A stretch of DNA of 39,348 bases, taken from positions 1 through 39,348 of IMG/VR virus record IMGVR_UViG_3300005471_000033; one strand, 5' to 3'. Both the position numbers and the translations under genes were made by a program. Shown here piece by piece: positions 29,308 to 37,186 of the stretch. Origin of the DNA: a virus. The stretch's first letter is position 1, and every line of letters starts with the position of its first letter. Under the pieces are notes generated by a model that did no database searches, was not told the DNA's origin, and saw nothing but the letters and a program-made list of their open reading frames with translations.

Positions 29308-30146
29308 CAGGATTTCAGCTTGCACAGCACCTCGCGGTACCGCTCTGCGACCATGTTCCACGTGAAACATGCGCCAAGGAATCGCTCACGGATCGCCAAC
29401 CGTGCATCTCGCGTCTCGAGCCAGTCCAGCGCAGTGGCGAGTTCCCGAGGATCGTCGGCCCAATGCTCGGCCCCTGTCTGCGTTTCCAGATACCCGGCTT
29501 CCCTCGAGCCGATGAACGGTGTTCCGCTTCCATGTGCGTTCGCCAACTTGACATTCGATTTCCAGTGCCGCTGCGGGTAGCCATTCCAGCCCTCTCCGCG
29601 CAGCGCGAGCACGACATCGACATCCGCCAATTGCGGAGGATTGACCATGAAGGTCAGCCCGCGCCTGGAGCATTCCTTGCCAATCGCCTCGGCCCATCCC
29701 CGGATATAGATCGGGGAGCCTTCATAGCCGATCATCTCCAGCTGTTCGCGGATTGGGTTGACCGCCAGATTCGGCCGATGGTGGTGATAGATCACTTCCC
29801 CGAACCCGAGGTCGTCGCGCATCCGCTCGTTCGGCAGGATCACTATTGTCGGCGCCAGCCGGCGAACTTCACCCCTCAGCCAGTCGATTGATTCCTGTCT
29901 CGACCACGCCGAGCACTTCGGCTGCGGGAAGGCATCCACCACATCCCAGGCCCACGGTCGGCCGCTTTTCCTGATTGTTTCCAGCAGTGGATCGGGAATG
30001 CGCTTGACCGCCACGATCGCATGCACTGCCTTGCAATCCTGCAGGCCAGCCATCGGCACCGCGGTTGCGCCTAGCGCCTTGGAAGCTTGTAGACCACGAA
30101 TCTGCCAGCTGCCTGACGTTCCTTTCCCAGTGAATAGCCACTTCAC
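29307..30146 (-). CDS. GT4-like glycosyltransferase
   Basis: A 279-residue protein starting at GTG 30146 (GTGA). It begins KWLFTGKGTSGSWQIRGLQA, a GT-B style loop. The C-terminal half has LADVDVVLALRGEGWNG, KLANAHGSGTPFIGSREAGY and GAEHWADDPRELATALDWLE, resembling the donor-binding part of GT4 transferases (the N/K...A.G.P.I.....G..E pattern, then D..ELA.AL..L). Length is shorter than most GT4 enzymes (350-400), so the N-terminal domain is reduced. It sits in the middle of the cassette and is coupled at both ends. Confidence 0.65.
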   Translation of the reverse strand: MKWLFTGKGTSGSWQIRGLQASKALGATAVPMAGLQDCKAVHAIVAVKRIPDPLLETIRKSGRPWAWDVVDAFPQPKCSAWSRQESIDWLRGEVRRLAPTIVILPNERMRDDLGFGEVIYHHHRPNLAVNPIREQLEMIGYEGSPIYIRGWAEAIGKECSRRGLTFMVNPPQLADVDVVLALRGEGWNGYPQRHWKSNVKLANAHGSGTPFIGSREAGYLETQTGAEHWADDPRELATALDWLETRDARLAIRERFLGACFTWNMVAERYREVLCKLKS

Positions 30147-30835
30147 AGAAACCCCTCGAATGCCTCGCCACTCTCGATCTCGTGGAGCTCCCACTGAGCC
30201 CAGGCCAGATTCCTCAACATGGACAGCCGGCCTGTGTCCGTGTTGTCCTGCTCACCAATCCAATCCGGCATCTCCGAAATCACATGGAGACCCATCATCA
30301 GAGCCTGAATTGCGGCGCCGCTGCCCCAGGTCACGACCCGGCCACAGCGCTCCAGATCATCGGCCAGCGGCTTCGCCTGATTCCTGCCAGGATGCGGCCG
30401 GATGCGCCCGCCATGCCGTTGATAGGCTGACTTGGCCCAATTGGCCGGCATTGCCGTTGGAGGACTCCCGATCCCACGCTGCGGCAAGATGACCGTTTCG
30501 CCTTCAGTCCTCCAGGGTGCGAGCTCGATGCCGAGCGCATCCCACCGTTCAGACCCGCCAGCCAGGAACATCCCCGCCGTGTTGTGTCGATCCTTCGCGA
30601 GGCTGATCCACTTCCGCTCGAGAAACCCATTGCCCCAGGCCGCATTCTCGGCAACCAGCACCAGCCCGTAATCCCTGGCGAGCCGATCTGCGGCACCTAT
30701 CCGGTTCCATGTCACCAGCGCATCGGCCGGCTGCAATCCTGGGATGACGACGAATCCATGCCGCCTCAGTCCTCGCTCGAATGCCTGGATCCGCTCAGTC
30801 AGCGAGTACCGCAGATTCAGCGAGACAGTCCTCAA
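30143..30835 (-). CDS. Glycosyltransferase-like protein (capsule-type)
   Basis: A 230-residue protein. The only reasonable start is TTG 30835, overlapping the previous gene by 41 bases, in front of LNLRYSLTERIQAF. The features are a Rossmann-like FVVIPGLQPADALVTWNRIG, LVLVAENAAWGNG, then CGRVVTWGSGAAIQALMMGLHVISE, the GS.AA..AL..G.PV pattern of KpsC/KpsS-type capsule transferases, and LRNLAWAQWELHEI at the end. It is related to the 28540-29307 protein, so an old duplication shaped the cassette. Substrate unknown. Confidence 0.55.
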   Translation of the reverse strand: MRTVSLNLRYSLTERIQAFERGLRRHGFVVIPGLQPADALVTWNRIGAADRLARDYGLVLVAENAAWGNGFLERKWISLAKDRHNTAGMFLAGGSERWDALGIELAPWRTEGETVILPQRGIGSPPTAMPANWAKSAYQRHGGRIRPHPGRNQAKPLADDLERCGRVVTWGSGAAIQALMMGLHVISEMPDWIGEQDNTDTGRLSMLRNLAWAQWELHEIESGEAFEGFL

Positions 30836-31337
30836 GTGAACCCCGCGAGTAGCAGGTTAGCGAACTCGATGGCGAACAATTGATGATCTCGACGCCTTTG
30901 GGCCGGTAGTGCCCGAACTGCCGCTTGAATGCTTCCATCCGGGCTGCGTTTGTGGATTTGAGCGGCGTCGGATGCTTGCCGAAGAAATGATGCCCAGGCT
31001 GATTCAGGTCGATCCCGCATAGCAGAATCCGCTTCGCTCCCAGATGAACCGCCACCATCACTCCGAGCAACCCTGAATTCGTGTGAGTCTCGGCCGGGAA
31101 ACTCTCGACCTTCTCGAGCGGCCTGAAACTCTGCATCGCCCCGAACTTGCGTCCCTCGAATTCCAGCGCCTCGGGATGTGCCTTCCACCAAGCGCCATCT
31201 GTCGAGACCAGCGCGTTGGCCCACGGCGCCAGCTTCCAGGCATCGCTGACCGCCACCGCCTTGCAGCGCCCCTTGACCTGATCCGCCACCGCCTGCGACA
31301 TGGATGGTCCCGTCGCGAGCACCGCCCATGTTGTCAT
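30795..31337 (-). CDS. DUF115/GT42-like Rossmann protein, first gene of the sugar cassette
   Basis: A 180-residue protein. The N-terminus is WAVLATGPSMSQAVAD, a G.GPS nucleotide-binding loop. Residues about 85-112 are THTNSGLLGVMVAVHLGAKR then ILLCGIDLNQ, with a later GVEIINCSPSSSLTCY. The GPS loop and the NSG...A..LG...I.L.GIDL block are shared by DUF115/Maf flagellar glycosylation proteins and by GT42 sialyltransferases. A nucleotide-linked sugar is therefore a plausible donor, but the family alone does not name the reaction. ATG 31337 overlaps the head-closure stop (ATGA). Confidence 0.6.
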   Translation of the reverse strand: MTTWAVLATGPSMSQAVADQVKGRCKAVAVSDAWKLAPWANALVSTDGAWWKAHPEALEFEGRKFGAMQSFRPLEKVESFPAETHTNSGLLGVMVAVHLGAKRILLCGIDLNQPGHHFFGKHPTPLKSTNAARMEAFKRQFGHYRPKGVEIINCSPSSSLTCYSRGSLEDCLAESAVLAD

Positions 31338-31717
31338 TGGCCCTGGCTAACCCCGGTCGATACCGGGATCGTGATGTAGTCCAGACCGCTTTCGACATCC
31401 GGCAGAAAGCCTGCCGGGTTGTAGACGACATCGGCGCGACCGGTTCTCGTATGCACCAGGCGCATCGCCGGGTCCAGATCATCCCGGAATCGGATCGTGA
31501 TCCGTGCCGTGACCTTCGATTGCGTGGCCTGTGCTGCCAGGAACTCCCGAGCGCTCAGAGGTTCGATTGCTGCCCACACTGTCGCGACCTCGGTCCATTC
31601 CTGCAGAACGGTTCCAGTCTCATCGTCCTGTGCCGGTTCGCCGTTCGAGTCAATCAGGCTTTCCAGCTGCTCGATGCGAACCCGGTGCCGCAGTTTCCCA
31701 GCCTCGACGCTAGCCAT
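31334..31717 (-). CDS. Head closure/head-tail adaptor protein
   Basis: A 127-residue protein. Residues 5-20 (EAGKLRHRVRIEQLES) and 45-60 (TVWAAIEPLSAREFLAAQ) and the ITIRFRDDLDPAMRLVHT segment match the Phage_H_T_join family (SPP1 gp16-like). It would plug the portal-connector complex and dock the tail. The ATG is three bases... close after the connector stop, at 31717. An upstream in-frame ATG lies inside the connector gene and is rejected. Confidence 0.8.
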   Translation of the reverse strand: MASVEAGKLRHRVRIEQLESLIDSNGEPAQDDETGTVLQEWTEVATVWAAIEPLSAREFLAAQATQSKVTARITIRFRDDLDPAMRLVHTRTGRADVVYNPAGFLPDVESGLDYITIPVSTGVSQGQ

Positions 31718-31719
31718 GT

Positions 31720-32112
31720 TTAGACGACGGTGGACTTGCGAACCGCGACCAGCAGACTCGTGGCACCAGCACCCAGCACGTAGCCATGCCCCCATTCGGA
31801 AGGAACCACTGCGGCTCCAGAGCCATCCCGGAACCGATACTGCTGGGCCAGTTCAATCAAGCAGGCCGCGCGCACCATCGGCTTGACCGTCCTGTCTCCA
31901 TCCGAGTCCTCGAACGGGATCGCGTCACCATTGCTGTCAAGAAGCGGGTTTCCGTTTTCATCAAGGATCGGCTCGAATGCCCGCCAGTCCTCCTTGAGCC
32001 AGGACATGACGGCTTGACTGATCGCCGGAATCCAGACCGCGAGCCATGCATCATCCGCATCGCTGTCCGTCCGGATGTGGTTGCGCGCATCCTCAATGGA
32101 AACGAGGTCCAT
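31720..32112 (-). CDS. Head-tail connector protein (gp6/gp15-like)
   Basis: A 130-residue protein starting MDLVSIEDARNHIRTDSDAD. This start and the DDAWLAVWIPAISQAVMSWL helix are the standard Phage_connect_1 pattern. Unusually an acidic insert (about 52-75, DENGNPLLDSNGDAIPFEDS) lies in the middle; related proteins often carry a hydrophilic loop there. The helix MVRAACLIELAQQYRFRDG follows. It would form the ring under the portal. Two bases separate it from the gene upstream. Confidence 0.82.
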   Translation of the reverse strand: MDLVSIEDARNHIRTDSDADDAWLAVWIPAISQAVMSWLKEDWRAFEPILDENGNPLLDSNGDAIPFEDSDGDRTVKPMVRAACLIELAQQYRFRDGSGAAVVPSEWGHGYVLGAGATSLLVAVRKSTVV

Positions 32113-32114
32113 GC

Positions 32115-32801
32115 TCAGGCCTGAAGCTTGATCGGGCCAGGAGGCGCCGCATTGATCGTCTTGACGGTCGTCTCACCATCCCGACCCTTACGCGCGGCAA
32201 TGATCCAGTCGGCGCCCTTCGTATCCGGCTTCGATTGCGTGTCCTTGGTCGCGATCCAGAGCGACCCATCGTGAACCCATGCTTCCGCAGCCTTGGCCTT
32301 CGTACCTTCGCGCCAGTAGCCTGACGGACGAATGCCGCCTGCGGGATAGCGAATCTCCTTGACCCGCGTCCCGACCGTCGCCTTCACGGAAACCTCGTGC
32401 GATTCAGCGATGTATTCCAGATCGAACGAATCGAAGCTGACGCCATCGTTGCCGTCCTTGCCAACCACTTTCCCGAGGTTCTTGACCTCGCCGTTCGTCA
32501 GCGTGATCTGCAGCGCGCCGTCCCGGTCGATCATCGCGCCAGCCAATCCCAGGCCATCGTCACCCTTGACCGGGCCGGGAATCTGCGCGAGGACTTCCTT
32601 GATGATCAGGATCGGATCGGCATCAACGCCATCTTTGGGGGCGGGCAGCGCTTCCACGGCGGCACTGACGGAACGTTCGATCTGAGCGGGTATGTCCTTG
32701 GTGAGTTGCGCCTCGATTTCCGCAAGCTTCTTCTGCAGGGGAGCGATTGCATCTCGGATCGCGGCGCCCATGGCTTCGCCGAACTTCTCAGGGTCAAACA
32801 T
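32115..32801 (-). CDS. Structural protein with collagen-like and carbohydrate-module-like parts
   Basis: A 228-residue protein starting MFDPEKFGEAMGAAIRDAIA; ATG 32801 has GGAGG six bases upstream and overlaps the portal gene by eight bases. The N-terminal 55 residues form a coiled-coil-like helix. Short GxxG pieces follow (IPGPVKGDDGLGLAG, GKDGNDG). The C-terminal part reads SGYWREGTKAKAAEAWVHDG and SLWIATKDTQSKP, ending RKGRDG, similar to the small CBM5/12-like modules on phage head proteins. It could decorate the capsid or bind sugars; location next to the portal and the sugar cassette is suggestive only. Confidence 0.6.
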   Translation of the reverse strand: MFDPEKFGEAMGAAIRDAIAPLQKKLAEIEAQLTKDIPAQIERSVSAAVEALPAPKDGVDADPILIIKEVLAQIPGPVKGDDGLGLAGAMIDRDGALQITLTNGEVKNLGKVVGKDGNDGVSFDSFDLEYIAESHEVSVKATVGTRVKEIRYPAGGIRPSGYWREGTKAKAAEAWVHDGSLWIATKDTQSKPDTKGADWIIAARKGRDGETTVKTINAAPPGPIKLQA

Positions 32802-34197
32802 GCGTGGCCTCCGGTTGTGCGGATTTCCGCATGGCCTCGATGGCCTTCTGGGTTGCGATGATGGCTTGCGCCTGCTCAATCAGCGCTTTGTTTGCATCGC
32901 TGACGGAAGCCGTATCGGCAGATGTTGGAGCGGGAGCCGGCGTCTGCATGGCCGGGTCCCAGGTCGCGCGATCAGCCAGCATCCCGAGCGGGTAATCCTG
33001 ATTCTGGCCCCACAGCGTGCCTCCGCCGCCCGTGGGAGCGAGATTGAACCGGATACGGCCTTCGTCCGGGGTCTTGATCTTGCCGGCCACGAGTTTCGTC
33101 TCGACCTCGGCCCGCTTGGCTTCATCCATCCGCAGGAGCGGAGCAAGATCGAGCTCGACGCCGAGAGGCTGGGAGATTTTCAGGCCGTCATCGAGCAGGT
33201 TTTCCATGTGCTCGATGTGCGTCTGGAGCGCGTCTTGGTAGTACAGCTGATTCACGCCATCGACGCCAAGGCCAGAAGGAATCGTGCCGATGCCGACCTT
33301 GAACGGCGGAATCCCGAACGGCTGGCAGATTTGCTCATCCGAATAACGCATCTGCTCGACCATTTGCGAATCGATCGACTTCATCGCGAACGGCGTGAAC
33401 TTCATGTCCGCACCGACGATCGCGACTCGGCCGGCGTTCGATCCGGTGAAGTTGCTGCTCCAATAGTCCTGCACCTTCTTCGCGTCGTCTTCCGTCATGC
33501 CCGCAGGCGCGGTCAGGATGCCGCCAGGCTGCGCATTGTTCGCGAAGAACTCGGTCGCGCTTCGCATGATCTTCATGTTCTTCAGCGCCGGCCAATGGGC
33601 CGCAGCAACTGGAGGGATGCCGATCAGCGGGTGATGCATCGTCATGCAGCGATCGTGGATGATCTCGCTCGCCGGAACAATCAAGTTCGCGGCCGGGTAA
33701 TCGACCGGCAGGGTGTTCAGCGCATCGGTCTGGAGTTGATAGAACACATCCCCGGCGTCCGAGACCATCGGCATGACACGCTCGGGATCGAGGACATAGA
33801 GATCGATCACGACCTGCCGCGCATCCCGGCGCTTCAGGATGTAGGCATTCCCGTGGATCAGTTTCGTGAGTAGCCAGTACTCACGGAACTGCCCTTCGGT
33901 CTGGAAGTTGTTCGGCTTCCGCAGGACCGGCGTATAAGCAGGGCTCGTGGTCACCATCGAGACGCCTGACTCCTGCAGGATTCTCAGGGTGAATGGAAGC
34001 TTGCCGATGTCGCTCGAGATGCGGTAGATGCATGCAAATAGCGTCGGATAGGTCAGTAGATGGCCGCGCTTTTCCTCGATATTCCTTTGCCATGCCCCCG
34101 AGAATGGCTCGAGGATGTTGAGGTAGCCGCCGCGCCACGCTCCGCTGATCGCGTTCAGCGCCTTCTCGCGGGTGATCGTCAGCCCGAACAGTTTCAT
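32794..34197 (-). CDS. Portal protein (HK97 family)
   Basis: A 467-residue protein. Landmarks of the Phage_portal family are TYPTLFACIYRISSDIGKLP (about 48-67), the NAYILKRRD strand, RVMPMVSDAG, EIIHDRCMTM, a PGGILTAP segment, then QICQPFGIPPFKVGIG (about 300-315) and the helix before LDDGLKISQPLGVELD. It forms the dodecameric DNA gate at one capsid vertex. It overlaps the HeH-like gene by ATGA. It lies after the capsid gene rather than between terL and the protease, which is unusual for HK97-type phages. Confidence 0.9.
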   Translation of the reverse strand: MKLFGLTITREKALNAISGAWRGGYLNILEPFSGAWQRNIEEKRGHLLTYPTLFACIYRISSDIGKLPFTLRILQESGVSMVTTSPAYTPVLRKPNNFQTEGQFREYWLLTKLIHGNAYILKRRDARQVVIDLYVLDPERVMPMVSDAGDVFYQLQTDALNTLPVDYPAANLIVPASEIIHDRCMTMHHPLIGIPPVAAAHWPALKNMKIMRSATEFFANNAQPGGILTAPAGMTEDDAKKVQDYWSSNFTGSNAGRVAIVGADMKFTPFAMKSIDSQMVEQMRYSDEQICQPFGIPPFKVGIGTIPSGLGVDGVNQLYYQDALQTHIEHMENLLDDGLKISQPLGVELDLAPLLRMDEAKRAEVETKLVAGKIKTPDEGRIRFNLAPTGGGGTLWGQNQDYPLGMLADRATWDPAMQTPAPAPTSADTASVSDANKALIEQAQAIIATQKAIEAMRKSAQPEATHV

Positions 34198-34451
34198 TGA
34201 CGAAGCGCCGCCCGCACCTTGTCAGCACCCGCCAGATGATGAACCGCGACGCCGCGTTCTTTCGCCAGCGCGTGCAGTTGCCCCCGGTCGAGATCATCTA
34301 GGCCATCACCGGTCTTCTGGATCATCGGCTGATCGGCCATGTCGCGGGTCATGTACTCACCCAGACCATGCTTCTGCAGAACGTCCGCCGTCAGCTTGTG
34401 CATCATCCGCTGGCTTCCGTTCTTCTTGAATGTGAACGCCACTCGAGTCAT
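34194..34451 (-). CDS. Small protein with C-terminal HeH/SAP-like motif
   Basis: An 85-residue protein starting MTRVAFTFKKNGSQRMMHKL at ATG 34451 (ATGA overlap). The last 30 residues (LDRGQLHALAKERGVAVHHL then AGADKVRAALRQ) follow the helix-extension-helix pattern seen in HeH/LEM/SAP-type modules found near phage capsid genes. The first part is basic. It may bind DNA or another head component. Function inferred only from the module and place. Confidence 0.6.
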   Translation of the reverse strand: MTRVAFTFKKNGSQRMMHKLTADVLQKHGLGEYMTRDMADQPMIQKTGDGLDDLDRGQLHALAKERGVAVHHLAGADKVRAALRQ

Positions 34452-35059
34452 ATCCGTTCTTCCCATCGAGATTTGAAGGTGCCGACCGTCGCGCCGGTAG
34501 AGGTCATCCGAATGTAGTAGGTGCCGGCGCCAACGCCGCGTTCGTCACCAGGCGCCAGTCCGACCGAGCTCGCAAAGTTCGCATTCGTCGCCGTCTTGTT
34601 GAGCAATACATCGATCACGGTTCCGCCCGTTAGCGTGCCTCCCGCGGTAACCACGACTTGCGGCGTATAGAACGGTGCCGGTCGTTCGCTCATGGTATTG
34701 CGCGGATAGACTGGAATCGTCTCGCTGAAACTGCCGCCTTCGGTCCCGCCGACGACTGTTTCGACCCGAAGCTGGCCCGAGAGCAACTGAACCTCAAGCC
34801 CGAAAAGAATGAGGTCGATCGGAACAACTCCCTTGATCACAAGGCTCGAGTCTGTCAGGTTGATCTCGCGGAATGTTCTGAATTCTCGACCAGCGAAGAA
34901 ACTGGTTTGCCCGACATCGACACGATAGCGCCGATTCGGCCCGTTGCCGCCATCTGTCATCAGATCGGCGGGCGGAACGGTTCGCAGCGCATGGCCGCCA
35001 ATTTGGCTTGATCTCGAATCTCTGAGCAGGATGAACAACTGCTTGACGAAACCGAACAT
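34448..35059 (-). CDS. Virion structural protein, possible capsid decoration
   Basis: A 203-residue protein starting MFGFVKQLFILLRDSRSSQI. The body is beta-rich with VDVGQTSFFAGREFRTFREI, VQLLSGQLRVETVVGGTEGG, NTMSERPAPFYTPQVVVTAG and a final ERGVGAGTYYIRMTS...WEER. The ERG..AGTYY.R......WEER ending is seen in structural proteins of several podophages and siphophages. ATG 35059 has GGGGA upstream, lying inside a small hairpin. It follows the capsid gene and a terminator, so its level may be set separately. Confidence 0.6.
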   Translation of the reverse strand: MFGFVKQLFILLRDSRSSQIGGHALRTVPPADLMTDGGNGPNRRYRVDVGQTSFFAGREFRTFREINLTDSSLVIKGVVPIDLILFGLEVQLLSGQLRVETVVGGTEGGSFSETIPVYPRNTMSERPAPFYTPQVVVTAGGTLTGGTVIDVLLNKTATNANFASSVGLAPGDERGVGAGTYYIRMTSTGATVGTFKSRWEERI

Positions 35060-35063
35060 GATA

Positions 35064-35081
35064 TTCCCCAGAAATGGGGAA
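35064..35081 (-). promoter_or_regulatory. Small hairpin covering the ribosome site of the next gene
   Basis: Arms TTCCCCA and TGGGGAA pair around a four-base loop (GAAA on plus, TTTC on minus). On the minus strand the second arm is the GGGGAA used as ribosome-binding site of the gene starting at 35059. When folded it would hide that site. It lies just beyond the terminator that follows the capsid gene. Confidence 0.5.
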
Positions 35082-35082
35082 A

Positions 35083-35102
35083 GGGGCTCCCGAAGGAGCC
35101 CC
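35083..35102 (-). terminator. Terminator-like hairpin with UUCG loop after the capsid gene
   Basis: Arms GGGGCTCC and GGAGCCCC pair perfectly; on the minus strand the loop is TTCG closed by C-G, the very stable C(UUCG)G tetraloop. Only a short T run follows (TTT then CCCC). It starts six bases after the capsid stop codon. It may end or protect the capsid message. Passage would need antitermination. Confidence 0.7.
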
Positions 35103-35108
35103 GATCCG

Positions 35109-36557
35109 TCAGCAGGAAGTCGGCATCCCGTCGATCCACTGGAGAGCGCCGCTGCGACGCGGACCCCACCAGATGAAGCGTTCCGCACGGAACGCGATCG
35201 AGTTCGTCTGCCACATCGAGACGAGGTTCACGCTCGAAGCCGCGACCGTGGTGGACGACGAACCGGCCGGCGTGCTCGACATTTCGATCGATGCCACATC
35301 CGACGCATCCAGCGTCACGCTGCCGTCGTCGGCGAGGTAGATTTCCGCCTCATCCACGAGGATGAAGGGAGCACCACCGGAGCCGCCATCGTTCGCGAGA
35401 TACTGGGACACCCGCAGCGGCACGCCGTCCAGCGTTCCGCCCGTCATCGTCACGCCCGGGAATGCCAGGGTGCCGAGCGGTTCGCGTGCCATCGCCAACT
35501 GGCGCGCCACAGCCGGGGTCGTGTAGTACGCCGGACGAGCGCCGATGTTCGTGGAATCCCACGGAGCCCACAGGAGCGCGATCGCGCAGCGCACCGAGGT
35601 CGGATCGGCGTAGTCGATCGTGTTGGTCGCGATCGAGATGGGCGTCACGCCGTTCAGCAGGCCGGCCGGCGAGACGTTCGCCACTGCTGCCAAATCCGGG
35701 TCGAACAGATCGGTATCGACACGGGCGATCACAGTATCGGCCAGCGAATCGCGCACCAGACCTTCCGCAGCCGGGTCCGAGAAGCGGGCGAGCTCCTGGG
35801 TGATGACCGCGATCGCCGCCACCTTGGTGAACGGCACGGTCGTGGCGTTGAAGTCGAACTTCGTCACCGGCTTGGCCTTGCCCTGACCGACCCACCCAGC
35901 AGTACCGCCCGAGGTCTGACCGCCGATGCGAACGTTGAACGGGACCGGACGGAACTGGGCCTGCCCGATCAGCGTGCGCGGGCGCAGGTAGCTGATGAAG
36001 TCGCCCATGAACGTGCTGGCGTAGACCAGCGGCGCCGCCCAGGTGCTGTCCAGGCTCGTGCCGGCCGCAACGGTGGCTTTCATCTGCATCATCTGTGCCA
36101 GATTTGCGCCTTCCGCCTGGGCCTTGAGCGTCTTGACGATGCTCTCGGTCTTCGGGTAGTGACGCTCGGCCATCTTGAACGCGAGTTCCTTGTTGCCCTT
36201 CGCGGCCGTCAGGCACATCGCGTAGCGGGCGAAGGCGATGCCGGGTTCCAGCTTCTCGACGGTCTTCAGCTGGAGTTCGGCGCGCTCGCCGTTGCGGCTG
36301 ATGGTCGATTCGCTCTTGTCCTCGGTCACAGCCTTGACCGTGGTCTTGTCGATCTCGGCCAGGCGCGAGTAACGCGAAATGTCATCATCGAGGCGCTTGA
36401 TCTCGCCTTCGATCGTGTCGAACTGTTCCGACTCGCCGGTATCCATCGACCGGCCGGCGTCCACCGCCTTCTGCGCGATCTCGCGCATGGAGGTTGCCTT
36501 GGTTTCACGGGTTGCCTTCAGGTCCGCGACCTGTTCGGCGAAAGTCTTCGATGCCAT
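35109..36557 (-). CDS. Major capsid protein (HK97 fold, with N-terminal delta domain)
   Basis: A 482-residue protein; ATG 36557 has AAGGAG seven bases upstream. Residues 1-100 are charged and coiled-coil-like, the scaffolding delta domain removed by the protease. The mature part starts around 100-140 and has the HK97-type segments GTSLDSTWAAPLVYASTFMG, RPVPFNVRIGGQTSGGTAGW, VIARVDTDLFDP, TMTGGTLDGVPLRVSQYL and the C-terminal FRAERFIWWGP. The C-terminus contains a Ser/Thr-rich insert (TPAGSSSTTVAASS). It is the most abundant virion protein and a candidate target for the sugar cassette. Confidence 0.92.
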   Translation of the reverse strand: MASKTFAEQVADLKATRETKATSMREIAQKAVDAGRSMDTGESEQFDTIEGEIKRLDDDISRYSRLAEIDKTTVKAVTEDKSESTISRNGERAELQLKTVEKLEPGIAFARYAMCLTAAKGNKELAFKMAERHYPKTESIVKTLKAQAEGANLAQMMQMKATVAAGTSLDSTWAAPLVYASTFMGDFISYLRPRTLIGQAQFRPVPFNVRIGGQTSGGTAGWVGQGKAKPVTKFDFNATTVPFTKVAAIAVITQELARFSDPAAEGLVRDSLADTVIARVDTDLFDPDLAAVANVSPAGLLNGVTPISIATNTIDYADPTSVRCAIALLWAPWDSTNIGARPAYYTTPAVARQLAMAREPLGTLAFPGVTMTGGTLDGVPLRVSQYLANDGGSGGAPFILVDEAEIYLADDGSVTLDASDVASIEMSSTPAGSSSTTVAASSVNLVSMWQTNSIAFRAERFIWWGPRRSGALQWIDGMPTSC

Positions 36558-36595
36558 GAGTGGCTCCTTCGAAATTGAATGGTTGGTTTGGAGCT

Positions 36596-37186
36596 CTAGG
36601 GGCGTGCGTGCAACGGCAGGCTGCCAGAGGATGCTCGAATCAATTGAATCGAGCCGTCACGCGGCTGTTGGTCAGCGACGCGAGTAATGAGTCGAACGGC
36701 GCCTGAAGCATCCTTGCGGAAGTCGAGCGCCTTGATGGTCTGGATCGTGGCCGAGGCATTGGCCGGGATCGTCACGAGGGATAACTCGTAAATCTCGGTC
36801 GAAGTGAACCGGATGCCGCCTTCATCCATGAAGGAGAACTCCAGCGCACGGAAACCGATCGAGACGCCGCGCACAAGCTTGGCCTTGACTGCTTGCCAGG
36901 CCATGTCAACCATGTCCTTCAGCGGGCCGGCCTCGGCGATCGAGGCAATGCTCGCGACGAACGGAATCCCTTTCTTCGTGGCCTTTCCGAACGTCGTCAT
37001 GCCGACCGGCTTGTCGTGTTGGTGCTGCCAAAGGAGAGGAATCTCGGCCGCGAACTTTGCCCCCATTGGGTCCACGATGTCCCCGACCCGATCGGTTTCC
37101 GGCGTGGTCGCCATGCCGGTAATGACCCGCTTTTCCTCATCGAGGGACTTCACCTCGAGCAGGCTGTATGCGCGTTCGATTCTCAT
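36596..37186 (-). CDS. Prohead maturation protease (HK97 S78/U35 family)
   Basis: A 196-residue protein starting MRIERAYSLLEVKSLDEEKR; the ATG at 37186 overlaps the stop of the 40-residue gene (ATGA). It has GMATTPETDRVGDIVDPMGA, then LLWQHQHDKPVGM (the catalytic His region, about 61-73), KLVRGVSIGF (catalytic Ser in GVSIGF, about 117) and ELSLVTIPANASATI. These are the usual order of the prohead serine protease. It should remove the capsid delta domain during maturation and is placed directly upstream of the capsid gene. Confidence 0.9.
   Translation of the reverse strand: MRIERAYSLLEVKSLDEEKRVITGMATTPETDRVGDIVDPMGAKFAAEIPLLWQHQHDKPVGMTTFGKATKKGIPFVASIASIAEAGPLKDMVDMAWQAVKAKLVRGVSIGFRALEFSFMDEGGIRFTSTEIYELSLVTIPANASATIQTIKALDFRKDASGAVRLITRVADQQPRDGSIQLIRASSGSLPLHARP

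Noticed and set aside
32520-32600. Collagen-type repeat in the 32115-32801 protein
   Set aside because: Only a few scattered GxxG pieces are present, not a continuous G-x-y repeat.
32692-33873. Long plus-strand open frame opposite the portal gene
   Set aside because: Antisense of the portal gene, Arg/His/Asp-rich, with no start signal or recognisable domain.
35350-36216. Long second minus-strand frame within the capsid gene
   Set aside because: Gly/Arg/His-rich out-of-frame reading of the capsid gene; the capsid frame has the real family motifs.
34944-36578. Very long plus-strand open frame (over 500 codons) opposite the capsid gene
   Set aside because: It is Arg/His-rich antisense of a clear capsid gene in GC-rich DNA and has no ribosome site or family features.
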